Assembly: GCA_963693305.1 (NCBI GenBank)
Contig: OY855904.1
Coordinates: forward strand, 33,933,417-33,997,416
Origin: Meandrina meandrites
Taxonomy: Eukaryota; Cnidaria; Anthozoa; Scleractinia; Meandrinidae
DNA length: 64,000 bases
Direction: 5' to 3'
Shown here: positions 38,301 to 53,300 of the stretch, piece after piece
How positions within the stretch are numbered: the stretch's first letter is position 1
Layout: each line of letters begins with the position of its first letter
The notes under the pieces: generated by a model
Seen by the model: only the letters and a program-made list of their open reading frames with translations
What the model was told of the DNA's origin: nothing
Databases searched by the model: none
Position numbers and translations under genes: made by a program

Positions 38301-41300
38301 GCACATTGATTTAGCAAGCATTGGGGATGCTTCTTGCAGAAATTTGGGTCCGTGGCTTGTTTTGGCAAAGGGCGCCAAGAAAAGAACATTTCAATAGAAT
38401 TTAAGTGTCGAATTTAGGTGACCTTAATATTTCAGCGATTCTGTTCCGACGATTTTTCTGAAACTTGGCTATAATATGTATTTAGTCAATATAAGCTGAT
38501 TTTAGAAGTTTAGCCAAAATCTAACAGCAAAATTTTTTTCTAGACTCGATTTTTTGTAAAAAGTGGGGTCCAATTAATTGCCAGTAATATCAAAAATATT
38601 TTTATCCAGTTAAATCGAATTTCATATTGCTATTACCGAATGATAGGTGAACATTTTCCCAAAGTTTCACCGCCATCGCGTCAAAGCCTAAAAAGTTATA
38701 ACGCAAAGTTTGTCATGGACAAGTGCGCCCGGAATAAATATGGAGCCACCTTAATATAATATTATGCAGTAAAAAAGTCGTGACGTGTTAGGTTTACTCC
38801 GATAAAACGATATTTTGGGTTATTTAACGGCCATATCGTTATATCGGGGTTCCACTGTATGTAGCTTCAAACAGTACCTGTAGCTCAGTTGGTAGAGCAT
38901 CATACCTGTAACGCGGAGGTTATGGGTTCAATTCCTGTTTGAGCGCTGAGTTTTTGAGCTAATTTTCGATTGCTCAAATTGCGAACACAACTGCGGGGAT
39001 TATTTCTTTAGAGTAGATTACCTACTTTGACAATTTTAAAGGGGCTACGTCATGGGGATTTCGCAGATTTTTGGTCTTAACTGTTCTGAAATTAGTGGTA
39101 GGCAGCTTAACCCATGGAAAACGTTATCTCTGAACATCTAAAGGAAGACATGACCTTAATTTGCGGATAGAAACTAAAGCTATAAATATTGATCCTTTGG
39201 CGATGCTCGGAAACAACTTGAAAAGTTTAGCCTTGATTTTTTAGATTACAATCCATTTCCATCCAAGCCGTTTGCAGCCAAAGATTCTTGTTAACAGTTT
39301 CAGTGCTCTAACATAGCAATTGTTAATAAAAACAAATATAAATTTGGCTGTTCGAAAATCTGTTAAAAATCCGTGAGAAAGCCCCTTAAAAGACTGCACA
39401 CTTATTTAAAAAATAGTCAAGCAAAGTTGCTCATTGGAGGAGGAACACTTTCATTTGAAGTAGGGCAGTAAACATGAAGTGGTTTATAGGATGGAATGAA
39501 AGCTTGCATTCGTTTCACCTATACGCGTTTCGTTTCGTTAAATATTTAATGTTTTTGTTAGGGCATTGGCAAAAGCAATTATTGTCTTTCAGGACGCAAA
39601 GCCGTTGAATTGTTTATGTGCGTGGCTCTGCTCGACAGTGTGCCCCTCAGTGTTGGAAACTGCAGTAGCTACTATCACAGGTATGGAGTATCTATTACAC
39701 CACTTGCACACGGCGTGTCTACGAGAATGCAGTGTGAACAGAATTGATAGCTTTAGGTTGCAATGCAGTTTCCTAGGTGTAAAAACTCTTTTTTTGGCCG
39801 TGGAAAGCTTACAAAACAAGATTTTTTTTCATGTGCAACCCTTTCAAACAACCTCAAAAAGTTATCACATTGCTTTGATGCTGCGAGGAAACGCTTCTGG
39901 TTTAGTCAAAGAAAAAAAATACTATTCTTCCATCCGCTAGAAAACACCTTGTAGGTGGATACCTTGCATAAGCGGATACTTAGGGTGCGTTCCTTTGGGA
40001 TGGTTCGGATCAATGATCCAAGATCTCTCGGATCATGTTTCATCAAAGGAGGTGATGAATCCGTGACCAGAGTGGATCCATCAGCTCCTTCTGATGCACC
40101 ATGATCTGGGTGATCTTGGATCACTGATCCTGACCTGGACCATCCCAAAGGAATGCACCCTTAGTCATGGTCAAGCCACATACAAACGCTGCTCTCACAA
40201 GCAGAAACCTCTCCTAAGTTTCCCCACTGCTATACTCAATACTTGCTTGTTCTAGTTCTGTCACAATTTAATCATCTACAACACTTCTCAGTGAATAATT
40301 GTGCTATAATTCTTGAAAAAGAATGAAGCTTACGCACCTGTCTTTAAGCCAGAAGGAACTTAAAATGACTGCCTTGTTGTGCAGAACTCGATGCACAATG
40401 ACTTATTAAGAAACTAGATCTATTCATTATTTACTTATTGATAATTTTTACCAACTGTTGTCGACTTGCTAACTAACAGAAATGTTTTTAAAATTGTTAA
40501 TCACTAATTTATTAACGCCTCATTAATTAACAGGCACACATCAACGAGAGTCTTGGGATGTGCAAAGTATGATTTTATTTTAATGTTTTATTTAATGTTC
40601 ATTTGTACAATGTGTCCTCCTAATTGCAAAGCCATATCAGTTTACTTAAGTTCAACATTATTTTTATGCTAACAGTTAAACAGTCGTTGTTAACGTCTGT
40701 TGCAGTATCCCATTTATTTATATCTATCCATAATAATGCTATAAACGTCTTTCTACAATGTTAAGCCGTTATTTAAAAAAATGAGGGTTGCGTTATTTAA
40801 AAAAAAATGAGGCTGAGTTTGTTGTTGGTTCTTGTCCTCGCTGCGAGGGTATTTCTCCGGGTTCTCCGGTTTTCCTCCCTCCACAAAAACCAACGCTTGT
40901 AAATTCCAATTCAATCTGGAATCCGAGGGCCACAGGTTTGTCAGTCGCAAGACTGTTACGTGCAACCCCGTTCAACAAAGTCGATTTATTTAATATTTAA
41001 AGGTTGTTGAGAAACATGTAAACCATAAACGATACTACTCAGTGGCTTTCTGAGAAACGTGTGAACTATATAGTTTACATTTTTACATTCTAAGAGAATT
41101 TGTGCATGGGTCTAAAGCGGTGTTTAACGAGATCAGTACTGAACTGTGATCATTAAGGACGTTCGCGCGAAAATTTTCTAGTCGATAGATTTTTCTAAAA
41201 TTTTTACTGAGGACGGATAATGAGTTACTTGTGTCAGAAATACAAAAAAAAAAGTGGGGGTCACCGACTTCTTTCAGAGATAAAGTCTGTAGAAAACTAC

Positions 41301-44300
41301 CCTGATTTTGAAAAATTGGCGCACGTAATTTCGCACGGCTTTCAAGGTTTGTAGTTTAAATTATCGATGATGAGAAAACGGAGGCAAACAATCTTGGTGA
41401 TATTTTGAAGAAGTGCGTCTGTTGCGTAAATAATTTTAATTGTTGCCATCTTTTATGCAAAACTTAGCCCTGGAAGAGGCATTTGAACCCGTCGTACGGC
41501 AAAACGAAAAGATCAAAAAGCGGAATTCGAACGTGTGTGGGGCAAAAAAAATCAACCTTTTAATCGATAGATTTTTTTCATTTTCTCACAAAACGTAGAT
41601 AATCGTTAACAAATGTGATTTGTTAAGAAAAACGTAGGGGTCACCGACCATTTAAGCTAGCAAACTGCAAGCGAAGTTATCGCAACGGCTACTCACCCTA
41701 TATGTGGTTGGAAAGTTTCCTCAGCGCGCGCGCTCGATGCATGACGTGGCGTAGCGTTGCGACAGGAATTACGTGCGCAGTAAGGATGCGCGAACGTCCT
41801 TAAATGCCACAAGGAGAGACCTTGAATGATAATTATGGAGGCGCTTATTTAGTCTTCCCATAATTCCATTAGGTCGCGTCGTTTGTGGTAGTTTCAGAAA
41901 CTCATAAGGAGTTGTTCAACCCTTATGGGTTTCTGGCTATTTTCGGCCAACGTTTCTCCAGTCAGGCACATTTCTTGTCAACTAAAATACCGTGACGATT
42001 TTAAACTTACCGGTGATTTCATTGCAACCTAAGCAATTCTTACTTTAAGGAACGATACCACGAGGTTGCACCTGTATAGGACCAGACGACAGCCGTACGG
42101 TTTGACGTGCGCCGTTTCAGAAAAAAAGCCATCTTGCTCCGCACACATCAGCGATTCGTTCAGCGCGCGCAATTTACCAAGACATTTTCACAACTTTCCA
42201 TCAACTATAGCTCAGTGAGGGTGATCTGATAAAATGCGTATTGTTTTAGCTAAGTCAGGCTGGACAGAAAATTCTTTGGCTCTCACTTAGTCGGTGCGCT
42301 CGGGCCTTACGGCTAAATATTTACCGTCAAGCCCTCCCGCTCAGTCAATAAGTTCATACCTTTTGTAAAATATCTGTTAACAGACCTTCAATGGCACAAG
42401 TGGACGCAGGATGACCTGACCGCTCTCATTTTAGCAATTGTTGATACAAGAGAGAAGCTTGCACACACTCTGACCAAAGCATTTTATATTTTTGATCCGG
42501 TGAGTATAAAGGAGTGTGCTCATTTCGAAATATACCGCTGACGTTATTTTGTGTATTACTGAAAGTTTATAAACTTTTAAGTTAGAAGACTTCTCGCATA
42601 GCCCAGCTCCCGAAAGAAAATGTGACCATCTTTGAACCTAAACATGTATAGTTTGGCAATCTATTTCACAGTTCTAAGGTTGCCACATTTTCCAGTGAAT
42701 TACAGAAATGTTACATCCATATTAGTTTAAGTGAGTAATCAAGTCCTTCCTTTTCTATCAAAGGAAAACAACTTATCAATTGTCAATTGTCTCTCTTTCT
42801 CGTCTCTCCCTTGTTATGGGAGGCCATGGGTTCGATTCCCATCGGGTCTCAGATTTTTTTCTTTGTCCCCTGCTTGTGACAAATGAACTTTTCATCTTTA
42901 TTAACTTGTCACACGAAATGCATATTAATAAATGGTTGCTTTATGTTCTAGAACTAAGGGTATGAAAGGATACTAGCAAAGCCTAATTTGTTTTTATTGA
43001 TATTATCTCTTCCACAGGCGAGTCCTCTGGTAAACTTTTTTCATTTCCACGAAACTTTTCTCGTGCATTCCGATTATGACGCCAGCTGGGACTATTTGAA
43101 TACGTTCAAGATAAAGTACAATAAGGTATGTAGAAGAGACGTGTTCAACTCTGAATGATATTTGTTGTCAAAAGATATATAATTTTTACTGGTGCATACC
43201 TTTATCTGAAGAAGAAATAGACCAAATTCGATTCTTAAGTCAAGAATTTACCGGAGATAGGTAAACTCATCAGACAAGTTTCATTGTGTGGATATTACGA
43301 CCATCCCTGGAGGGCAGGCCCCTGTTTGTTAGGTTTCCATAACAGGCCATGTTACTCAGTCGAGGCAATGTTTCTTGCAACTTGCAACGCAATAAACGTT
43401 GCATTGCCAACATCCCAAAAATTTCACGTGCAACACTCCATATTTGCAACCTGAATATTGCGTTGCAAGTTGTAAGGAAAATAGAACTACATCAAGATGC
43501 TATTTCAAGCGGAAACGTTGCAAGTTGCGAACAAGAATGGTGAACGTGTTACATGCCCTTTGCAACTTGCCGTGTTTCTCAGTCGCCACGGCTGCGTTGC
43601 CAGTTGCAAGGAACAACAACAACAACAGCAACAACTTTATGTTACCCCTTAATCATTTTTACAAAAGGGAAATTGCCTCATGTAAGATGGTCTTAAGAGA
43701 GGAAGGTGTCTTACCAAAGACCGCAAGTCCAGGGCTTGAACAAAACCCTTTCAATCCAGAGTCCATTACACTACCCATAAGACGATAGCCCCTCGCAGTT
43801 AACTGTGTAGGTGACAGGTTTTTTTTACTTCTTATAAAAGCTTCACAATGTGTTAACATTGTGTTAAATCAATATAATCGCAAAACATTCCAAAATGCAA
43901 AGAGTCCAGTGCAAATAACCAATTTATTTTTTTATCACTTCATTTTACTTAACCATTTACGTCTCCAGTTGTCCATGAAAGTAGTAGCAGACAAACACAT
44001 GAATGTGCTCAAGATTGGGACATTGGAATGGCTGGAAAAATTAACTAGTCAAGTGACAAAACAGATGCTCACGCACTGTGAGACTGCTCACCAACAACGC
44101 CATCTTCTGTTAATTTTGGCGCGAACCATGTTTGGAATAAACTTCTCGTGTAAAGGTGTGTGGGGAAAAAAAGGATTGCAATCTTCACACGTTCACAGCA
44201 AGGAGTCCAAACGTTTGACCACTTTTAACGAATTGACATTGTTTAGGGTAGATTTATCCCAATCAGAAGTCAACTAAAAAAGCTATCCTCGGCTTCTGAT

Positions 44301-47300
44301 TGGATAATGAGTGCCAAAAAGAATGCGAACTTATTAAAAGTGATCACACATTTGGGCTCGTTGCTGTCCCAATTTGAGAACCTTTGACCTGATACTGACA
44401 AGAATGTTGTTATAATAAAAGTATTTTTTATTTTGAGCATGACCGTTCGATGACATATATCTTAAAATGTGATTAGAAATAGCACCTACGCAAAGTGTAG
44501 ATGAAGCATTTAAATGTAGAAAAAGCATGTTAAAATGTGTTTTTATTGACTCTTGAAGTAACTGTGGTGGGCTTTGTTTTTGCATTTTGTCAGCTCTGCA
44601 CTCTAATCTACTCTAAAAGTACGAAGGACACAGACAATCCAGTGAACCAATCAAAACCCGAAGCAAATACATGAAGCCAGCATGAAGCGCGGGAAAACGT
44701 GCGCGGGCGAGTTACGATTGGTTTTGGTTTCAGTTCTGATTGGTTGAGAAAGTGGCGCGAGTTTGTTAAACCAATCACGAAACAGAGTCAAGCAAAGCCA
44801 CCTATCCAAAACCAATCACGACTTGGACACGTGTCATGTTAAAATTTGCTCTCTGCACTATTTGTGGTGTAATGATTTTGCCAGGGCTCACAAGATTTCA
44901 TTACTTTGGTTGTTAAATTTATTTTTATTTTTGTCAGTGCCTGATTATTACGAGTTGCATGAAGTGAGTACAGTTCTTCACGGCACAGACACTGATATGA
45001 GACTTGAAGTAATGCTTGAGCAGGGAAATGAAGACAGCCAAGCGGAAAAGGAAAGGGTGCTACTCTCTCTGCTCAACACTAAGCACTTTGCAGAGGCGCG
45101 GAAATTTGCTGAATTAGTTAAACTGTCTGGTGATCATATTACGCGGAAAGAGGTGAGAAGAATTCGGATAAATGAGCAGAATACACCATTAATATCATCA
45201 ACAACAATTAAGTTATTCCAGCGTATGATTAAAGTTAGCTACAGATAGATACTTCAAAAAAAAAAAAGATAGAAGATAAGTAAGCGTCATCCAAAAAATA
45301 ACTCTAAGATGCTAATTTACGCTAAGGTAACGCCCGTTTGCGCATGAATTTTGTAATAAAAAAGAAGTCAGCTGCAGAAATTGATAAAACTATATCGACT
45401 CTAAGTCATGTTTGAGCGGAAACAGCAAAAATTTATAGGCGCTTATAGTGGACCTATGGCGTTTGTGGGTAACCACGACCGTTGTAAGTGCTAGTGCAAA
45501 TTCTCTACCACTGAATTTTAAAGACAAAAAGGCATTTTTTATTGGTATGGGGGTAAACTGGTTTACTAAGCTATAAAACACAAACACACGTTTAACTGAG
45601 GCAACGAGCCAAAATTAATGAACACAAATCACTGGGAAACCACCAATTTACATTGTGGCCCAAAAATAAAATAGCAGCAAGAATATGCAAAAATTGAAAG
45701 AAATAGTATAATAGTTAGTCAATGGGGACACTTTTGGTGTTTTGTTAACTATATAAACTTTAACAATAGTTTCTTGCTCCTGTTGCAACACGTTGTCTCT
45801 AACGAATTGCTTAGTGTGTATTTTATACTCTGCGATTTTCAGGTTGAAGCAGAATTAGAAAGTGCGAAGAATTCCATGCTGTGGGAGATAGAACAAGGTC
45901 GACTGGCATTTTGGCACAGAGCAGAAAAGTGTTTTAGAGACCACGGTTGCAAACCAGACACTGTCGGCACATTTTTTGAGGTATCAACATAACAAAGGCC
46001 CTGTTCACGTGTATCTGTTTACATTTTTAAAAAAGATTCGTTTTTAAAAAAAACAAATATTTTTTTTTCTCAGTTTTCTACAAAATTCACGTCCACGCGT
46101 AGCGTTTTCGAATCCTTTAAAGTTTGTTACATGCGCTAAATACTAAGATCTAATACTAACTTATATGGTCGATATGCGTGCAAGTGCTCTTTGGGATGAA
46201 GTCAATGAAGTTATGCCCCCCACCCACCCCACCCCCACACTTAAAATACTGACAGTAATAAGTTCTAAAAATTAATTCCGAAAACAAACCATGCCCCCAT
46301 CGCTAATATCGAAATGCTGGCATAATGGGAAAAGCTTAGGATTGGAACATATTGTTTTGTTACAGAGCCAAGCCAGTGACACAGAGCTGTCATTTACTGA
46401 GCGTGCCATGCTTCTTGGGATAGCAGTGAAGTGGTTTTCAAGTTTGCCCGCTGACCAACAACAAAAAGCACCAGACGAACTAAAAGAACTTCATAAGAAA
46501 CGATGGCTGTTTAAGATACGGGCAGAAATAGAAAAAGACTTCGAGGTTAGAGTATGAACCCTGTTACAAACTTGCCATATACCTTTGTTGGTTCTTTTAG
46601 TAAAATTCAACACAGTGTAGAACCTCACTATGTGATATATGAAAGTGCCTATCATAAAAGCCAAAATGACTGCTGGTCACGTACATGAATTTGTTTTACG
46701 TCAAATTCTCAATCGTTAATACCTTTATCGGCATTTTTTGTTATACTGCTGTTGGCTGCATCAACTTCCCCCTTCCCAGTGTGGGACTGACTTCATGCAG
46801 CAGGAACGAAATAACAATATGGACACACAGTAAAATGTAGCGGAGACTTGTTGGAGCGATACGTCCCTCGTGTTTACTTTTCAGGCGGCCTTTTGCCGTA
46901 ACATATCCCTGCTACATTGTGTGTGAACTCATTGCGATTTTGTCTCTGCAATATAAGACCTGAAGAAAAACTCCAAAGATTTGTTTGGCCATAGTTGACA
47001 ATTGCAGTTATACAAGAAGATCAACCAAGAAAACTGGTAAATGGAAATTGAGTTTCAGGTAGCTGCGATGTTTCATTAAACAATATCATGAAGGGTGTTG
47101 TTGTTTTCTTTCCAGGACCGTTTGACCCGGTCTGTTAGCCATCTGGAGTTTCTTTCTCATGAAACAGAGATGGAATTATTAAGTGAAATCAAGCCAGCAA
47201 ACGTAGAAGCCATCACTCGCAAGGCTGTTAATTTGAAAGAACTTGTGCAAGATGATACTGCCGTGGTACAAAAAGACTCCCAATGTGCACTGGAAACAGA

Positions 47301-50300
47301 CAAGGTGACTTAAAAATACTTTTCGCACATTTTCTTTTAAATTCGTCGTCTTCCTTTGCTTTGTGCATGGTTGAGGAAATTATGCAAGGCATATAAAGTT
47401 TGCTTTAGTCCAACGTGTCCCATGGGAGCCGTAACTTCTCCCGGTGTCTTTGAAGCATGTGATTTAGCCTGCGAGCAGGCTCTCTTTGGGGGCCGCGAGT
47501 TTTCCGACAGCACTCGAGTGGGCGCGAGTTTTGGCGAGCAAAGCGAACCGCTGAGTCGCCAAGCGTCGCCGAGACTCGTGGCTTCACCACTCGCGCGCTG
47601 CCCCCCGAAGAGCCTGCTCGCAGGCTACAATTGATTGGAAATATTCTACCCACCCCTCCCTTACCTCCCGATGCGATAATAGTCCATTACAAGTGCCCCT
47701 CAGGAGTGAGGTACTGTGAGAGTAAAGTGTCTTGCGCAAGAACACAACACAATGACCCCGGCCAGGGCCCGAACCTGGACCGCTTGATCAGGAGTCCAGA
47801 ACACTAACCGTTAGGCCGCCGCGCGTCCATTAGAAAATGATGCAAATTATACAACAAGTACTTCATTTAGCCGGTTATATATGTTGACCAGAAAGGAAAG
47901 TTGCTTATTAACATCACGGCTAAGGTTGGTTGTGTTGCTGGTGTATTGCAGGAGGTTAGAGCTTTGGAGAAGGTAATTGGTGACTTGCTGGAGGGTTGCC
48001 ATGTCAACCAGGCTCGGTGGCTTGCAAGCTTGTTTAATCACAGCTGTTTGGAGCTGGATGTTGTTATGGTAAGACATTCTGCAATTCATAATCACCTGCG
48101 AGAATAAAAGGGTCGCCATGCAGCTCTCGTAAGGTCTCACATGAGTGGCTGAGAGAACAATAGAACAAACAACAAGAACAATGCCCCTAGCCCCCAAAAC
48201 AATAGCAGCTGCTACACTAGAGGACCAGTAGAATTACAAGCTTACGAGAGCTGCGTAACTATTCGAATAAAATACAGTTCGATTTAGATTTAGAGCAATC
48301 TAATTCCTGCGACTTTCCGTGACTGTGTTAAAGAAATATTTAAGATTTATGCGAGATAAGGGGAATTCGGCTCAACTGTGAATTAGGTACGTTAAAAGAT
48401 GGAAAATCTTGAATAATTTCGCTTTCGTAATCTGTCTCAATCTTGCCCAATCTCAACCATCCTTGTACCTTTTTGGTTTATTATTACTTCTTTGCCCTTT
48501 GTCGTTACATGTAAGCTATTATTTCCAGATTTATTTTGATTTGTGAAGCATTTTGTACATTAAAAAATAAATGACTTACTGTCTCCCGTCAGTTTACACT
48601 ACAGTGCGTTCCCGATGTCTCGAACCTCCAGTCCAAGGGAAACGAAAATTGGTTCGAGAAATCAGGTGTAAAATGACAGTGTTCGATTGAGGGAAGGGAA
48701 ACGACTTATGGTTCGAATTATCGGGAGGTTGAAGAATTCCGGGTTCCAGTGTTCTCAGCTAAATGATTCAAATTTACTGACCAGTAACATAGCGAAGATA
48801 AGAGGTTTTTTAAATTACATACTTGTTTCTCTTTCACTCCGAATCAGTCGTGCATTTATTTGGCGCAAGGAACACGCTTCGTGGACACTCTTGACGATCG
48901 CATTCAGACTCTGCTCTCCCGCAAACCTCAGAGAAGAGAAAGCCTGGATAGCAGTACCAGCCCATTCCGCCGCTCGGGCAGTTTTATTTTCACATCCAGT
49001 TTCACTGAAAAGAACCCGGATGAGCGCCACGACTCGGTGTCATCAGCGGACTGGATCAAAGTTGAAGACACCATCGCCACAATGGAAAGTCTGGCGTTCC
49101 ACTGCAAGCAAGGAAAGAGATGCTGCACTTGTGTCATCACGTGCTACAGGGTTGCTCAGGTAACATGTTAATTAATCTTACATCGCTGTACAATTTTAGT
49201 TTTAAAATGCAAGCTTTTTTAAGAGCGATTTTCTATCGAGTGTCGTAAAACCGAAACCAAAATAATGGCTCTGAGCAGTGAAAACGTGAAGAAAATACAT
49301 CATGTTGTTACTTGCGCGAAGCGCGGAAGAACGTGTGTAAGCGAATCACAATTGGTTTTGATTGGTTGAGAAAGTGGAAAGTGAAACAATCACAAAGAAC
49401 ACAGTCAGTCCGTAAAGCAGTGAAAACGTGAAGAAAATACATCATAATGTTCCTCGCACGAAGCGCGGAAGAACGTGTGTAAGCGAATCACAATTGGTTT
49501 TGGGTTTACTTCTGATTGGTTGAGAAAGTGGCGTGAAGCAAACGCGAGTAACTTGCGACACTCAAATGAAAATCGCTCTCCAAAGCTGTGTAAACACAGA
49601 TAAGTCGACACATAGTATTTCTCTGCTCATCCGATCAGCATCTCGATGACAACCGTCCTTCATTATTTTCTTCAAGAATGATCTCCATTTTATTGTTTTC
49701 AATCAGAGTTAAACCAAGTCATTTGTTTCTTTTAATACTTTATTAACAACACACACTTACATAATACATTCCACAGTTCAATTAATTACGCTATACGATG
49801 CGTATTTTTTTACATTACGGCACTACACGGATGTTTACAATATTACGACTTAACTTCTCGGCGGGGGGGGGGGGGGGGGGGGGGCGGTACATAAAGATAC
49901 AGTACAAGAAACAAAGAAGAAAATAAAGAAAAACAAAACTTTAAGTCAGGAATGGGGAAGCATTACGCATTATGGCATATAGTGTTTGTAGATAGTGTGT
50001 TTGTTTTTGGTCGAGGAGAGATTGGATATGACAGGGTCACAAATTGTTCCTTCCCATCACACTTTGCATTCACGGCGTCAATTAATCAATGCTCTTCACT
50101 TGTCATGTGTTTGTGTACATCTAGATTCAGACGAAATTTGAGTGTTTGGTTTATTTCTTGCAGACTCTTGGCCAGGAGTACAAGACTATTGTAAATAAGA
50201 AGCCGTTGCGTGTGCTTCATTCACTGTTACTCTCAGGATTCGACAGCCGCTATAAACTGATGGAGGGTTACATTAAAGCCATTCAACTTGATACAGTGGA

Positions 50301-53300
50301 GGTAATATGTTTATTGGCCTGTTTGTGATTAAATGACTATAGCTCTTAGTTTTCATTAGCGGCATAAGCACGAGGAGAACGGTGAATGCATTTGTATTTA
50401 TCGGGCTTATGTTTATGCTTGTGTGACGACGATTTGTACTGCTCTCAATGTTCTTTTGCTTATGTGTCTGCTTATGTCGCCAGTAAAAAGCCAAGCTTTA
50501 TAGTCATTATTGTACTGTTGTAACTCGTTATGATCTCCACGACATCTTGATATCCTTCTATTTCTATGCTCTATGTTTCTTTTTGTTGATTTTCCAATTC
50601 TTTGAGCCAGTCACTGCACGAACAGCTGCCTACCACTTGCTTGTTTTTCAATTGACCAAGCACTGGAAAGCCAACACAAAACTGTCATAAAGCTGTCATT
50701 CGACGGTATTAAACTCAACCTTCCCATCGTGCGCTTCGATCTTATTCCCGACGAAATTAAGTAAGCGTATTTTCTATGGCATGGTATATAACAGTTATGC
50801 AACACTTTCGTGGTATACCATGATATATCCCACTTGTCACCTGTATTTTCTTCCTAAAGGCTCGTATGTATACCGAGAGAGAAGATCCAAGTGACTCGTG
50901 GGATGTTTAACAATTATTCCACGAGCGCGCATTGGATATGAGTTGGTAGATAGCCAAAGAGGTGCGTAGCGCAGAGTTGGCTATAACGATCTCATAACCA
51001 ACAAGCGCGAGTGGAATAATTGTTTTATTAAAAACGCTCAAAAGAATTGCAATGTTTGAGCTCCCCAGCTGTTTTCATTGACGCTTATCGGCTACGATAT
51101 TTGTGGTCAATGGTATATGAGCTCATACACGATTGCCTGTTAACCAATCAAAACTCAGGAATTGCAATATACCATTGCTAGTTTTTAATAATCCACAGTA
51201 TACCACTCGAAAGTGTTGCATAACTAGTATGTATATAATGATATGTGTAAACCTTCCAACTCTAACAGCAACAATTGTCCTCTCATGTTTTCTGTTTTAG
51301 GTCACGCAATTTTTGGCTGACATTATCTTGAATTCCCTCCGTGTTCATAGCACTGGTGAAGGTATAATAGTTTATTCTGTGTGTGCAAATGACACCATGT
51401 CCGAGTTTAAGTTTCTGTTTGAAAACTTGTGCGGTACAGCTTTCCCTAATATAAACGTGAAACATTCATTCGTGTGATCATTCAAATGAAAGCTACTGAG
51501 CAGTACCTACATGTGGTGCTCTTCAAATATTGTTATTGGGGAATTATTAACTCTAATGTGGTGCTCCTTGTAGACATTTCGGGAAGAGAATACAGCGACC
51601 TGACAGTAAATGCAGCGCCGTCATGTGAGGACATCAGTCACATGATTCGCTTGTGTCCTGACTATTCCCTGCTGGGTGGCCGACTTCTGGACACCGCTAC
51701 ATCGCTGGCCAACGAGCGTGCTACAGGAACTACACTCCCTGGAGGTATTTGCGATTGTCTATCATTAGTTTCGTTATAGGAACTAGATATAGACGCTGAT
51801 AAATAAAGAAACAGTCCCGTCGGGGACTCGGATTTTTTCTTTGTCCCACGCTCGTGACATTATGAATATTCCTTGTTTCAAAGATATAGATGCGTTCTTG
51901 AGTCTAGCATTTCAGAGGTTTTTGGGTGGGGTTATATGCCGTAGGAGTATTATAGTAAAGGGGGAGGGCACTTACTGCTAGTATTCACCTGATTGAAGAA
52001 TCGTTGACCCATGAAAAGCATGAACCACGAACGATGCGACTCAAATGTTTACTGGGATTTCCGAAAAAATGATCGTCGTCTGTGGCAGAGTAAACATCAT
52101 ATTAAGACAGTTTGCGTAAATCATGCTCTTAAGTCTCTTAAAGAAACGAAATATCTTGATTATCAATAAAAGGAATATTACTAAGCGTGACAATGCTGTC
52201 TACCCAGAATACCATTGGTTCAAATCGTTCATGGTTTACGCTTTTCATGGGTCAACGTTTTTTCAATCAGGTGTATAACATGTTTAACACTATGTTAAAT
52301 AGAGAGATTGAGAGAGGTTCTATTAACCTAGATAGGAGAGCGAAAGCGATAGAAATTGCACCTTATTTTCTGTTTTTAAACAGGGTTGAACTTAGAAGTG
52401 GAGCTGTTGGTTCGTGCTCATGAGTGTCACACCTTGGCTTGTAACATGGAAGGCATTGCAACAGTGCTTCGGAATGGAAGAGTGCTTACAACGGCATTGG
52501 CAGAAACTAGAGATTACATGCTAATGGTAACTTTGTTATACAGTTCGCAATCCGTTTTAATCTCCCTCAGAGTTTCGACCATCCTTGTATAGGTTATTAT
52601 TACTCGGTGTTTTTCTACCTTTGAAAAATATTTTTTGGAGGTTTTCCTCGATTTGAAAGTAATTTTATACGTCAGAAAATGACTTAAAATGTCGCAACAT
52701 CCCGCACGCTTTTAGAGCATTCACTTCGCTAAACGTCCAGTGCTTGTTTGTTGGTTGGCAAGCTGTCCTTTCTAGCAATTCTTCTAGAGTCAACATCTGA
52801 AAATTGCTTTGTTTTGTTTTTCTCGTTGTAGGTTCGTCTTCTCACAGGTGTGGGGAGGTTCAATGAGATGTCTTATATCTTTGATACTTTGTTTGAACAT
52901 GAGCATTTTGAACTGCTTTGTCGAAGAGGAATTGACAAGGTAACACATAACTGAATTAAAACTACTTCGTGGAAGAACACTGATTTGGCTTCAGACATTT
53001 TAGCCACTAACGTCCCTTCAAGAACGTCGGTCTATTCTGGTTTTGTAATAATTGACGTTCATAATTTTATCTTGTTCAATTTATAAATGTTCATTCGTTC
53101 GTACGTACGTTCGCGCGTTGTTGTGTTCGCTTTCTCGTTCGTTCGTTCGTTCGTTCGTTCGTTCGTTCGTTCGTTCGTTCGTTCGTTCGTTCGTTCGTTC
53201 GTTCGTTCGTTCGTTCGTTCGTTCGTTCGTTCGTTCGTTCGTTCGTTCGTTCGTTCGTTCGTTCGTTCGTTCGTTCGTTCGTTCGTTCGTTCGTTCGTTC

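Noticed and set aside
38875..38950. Functional tRNA gene
   Set aside because: A and B boxes are good, but the anticodon and acceptor stems do not pair.
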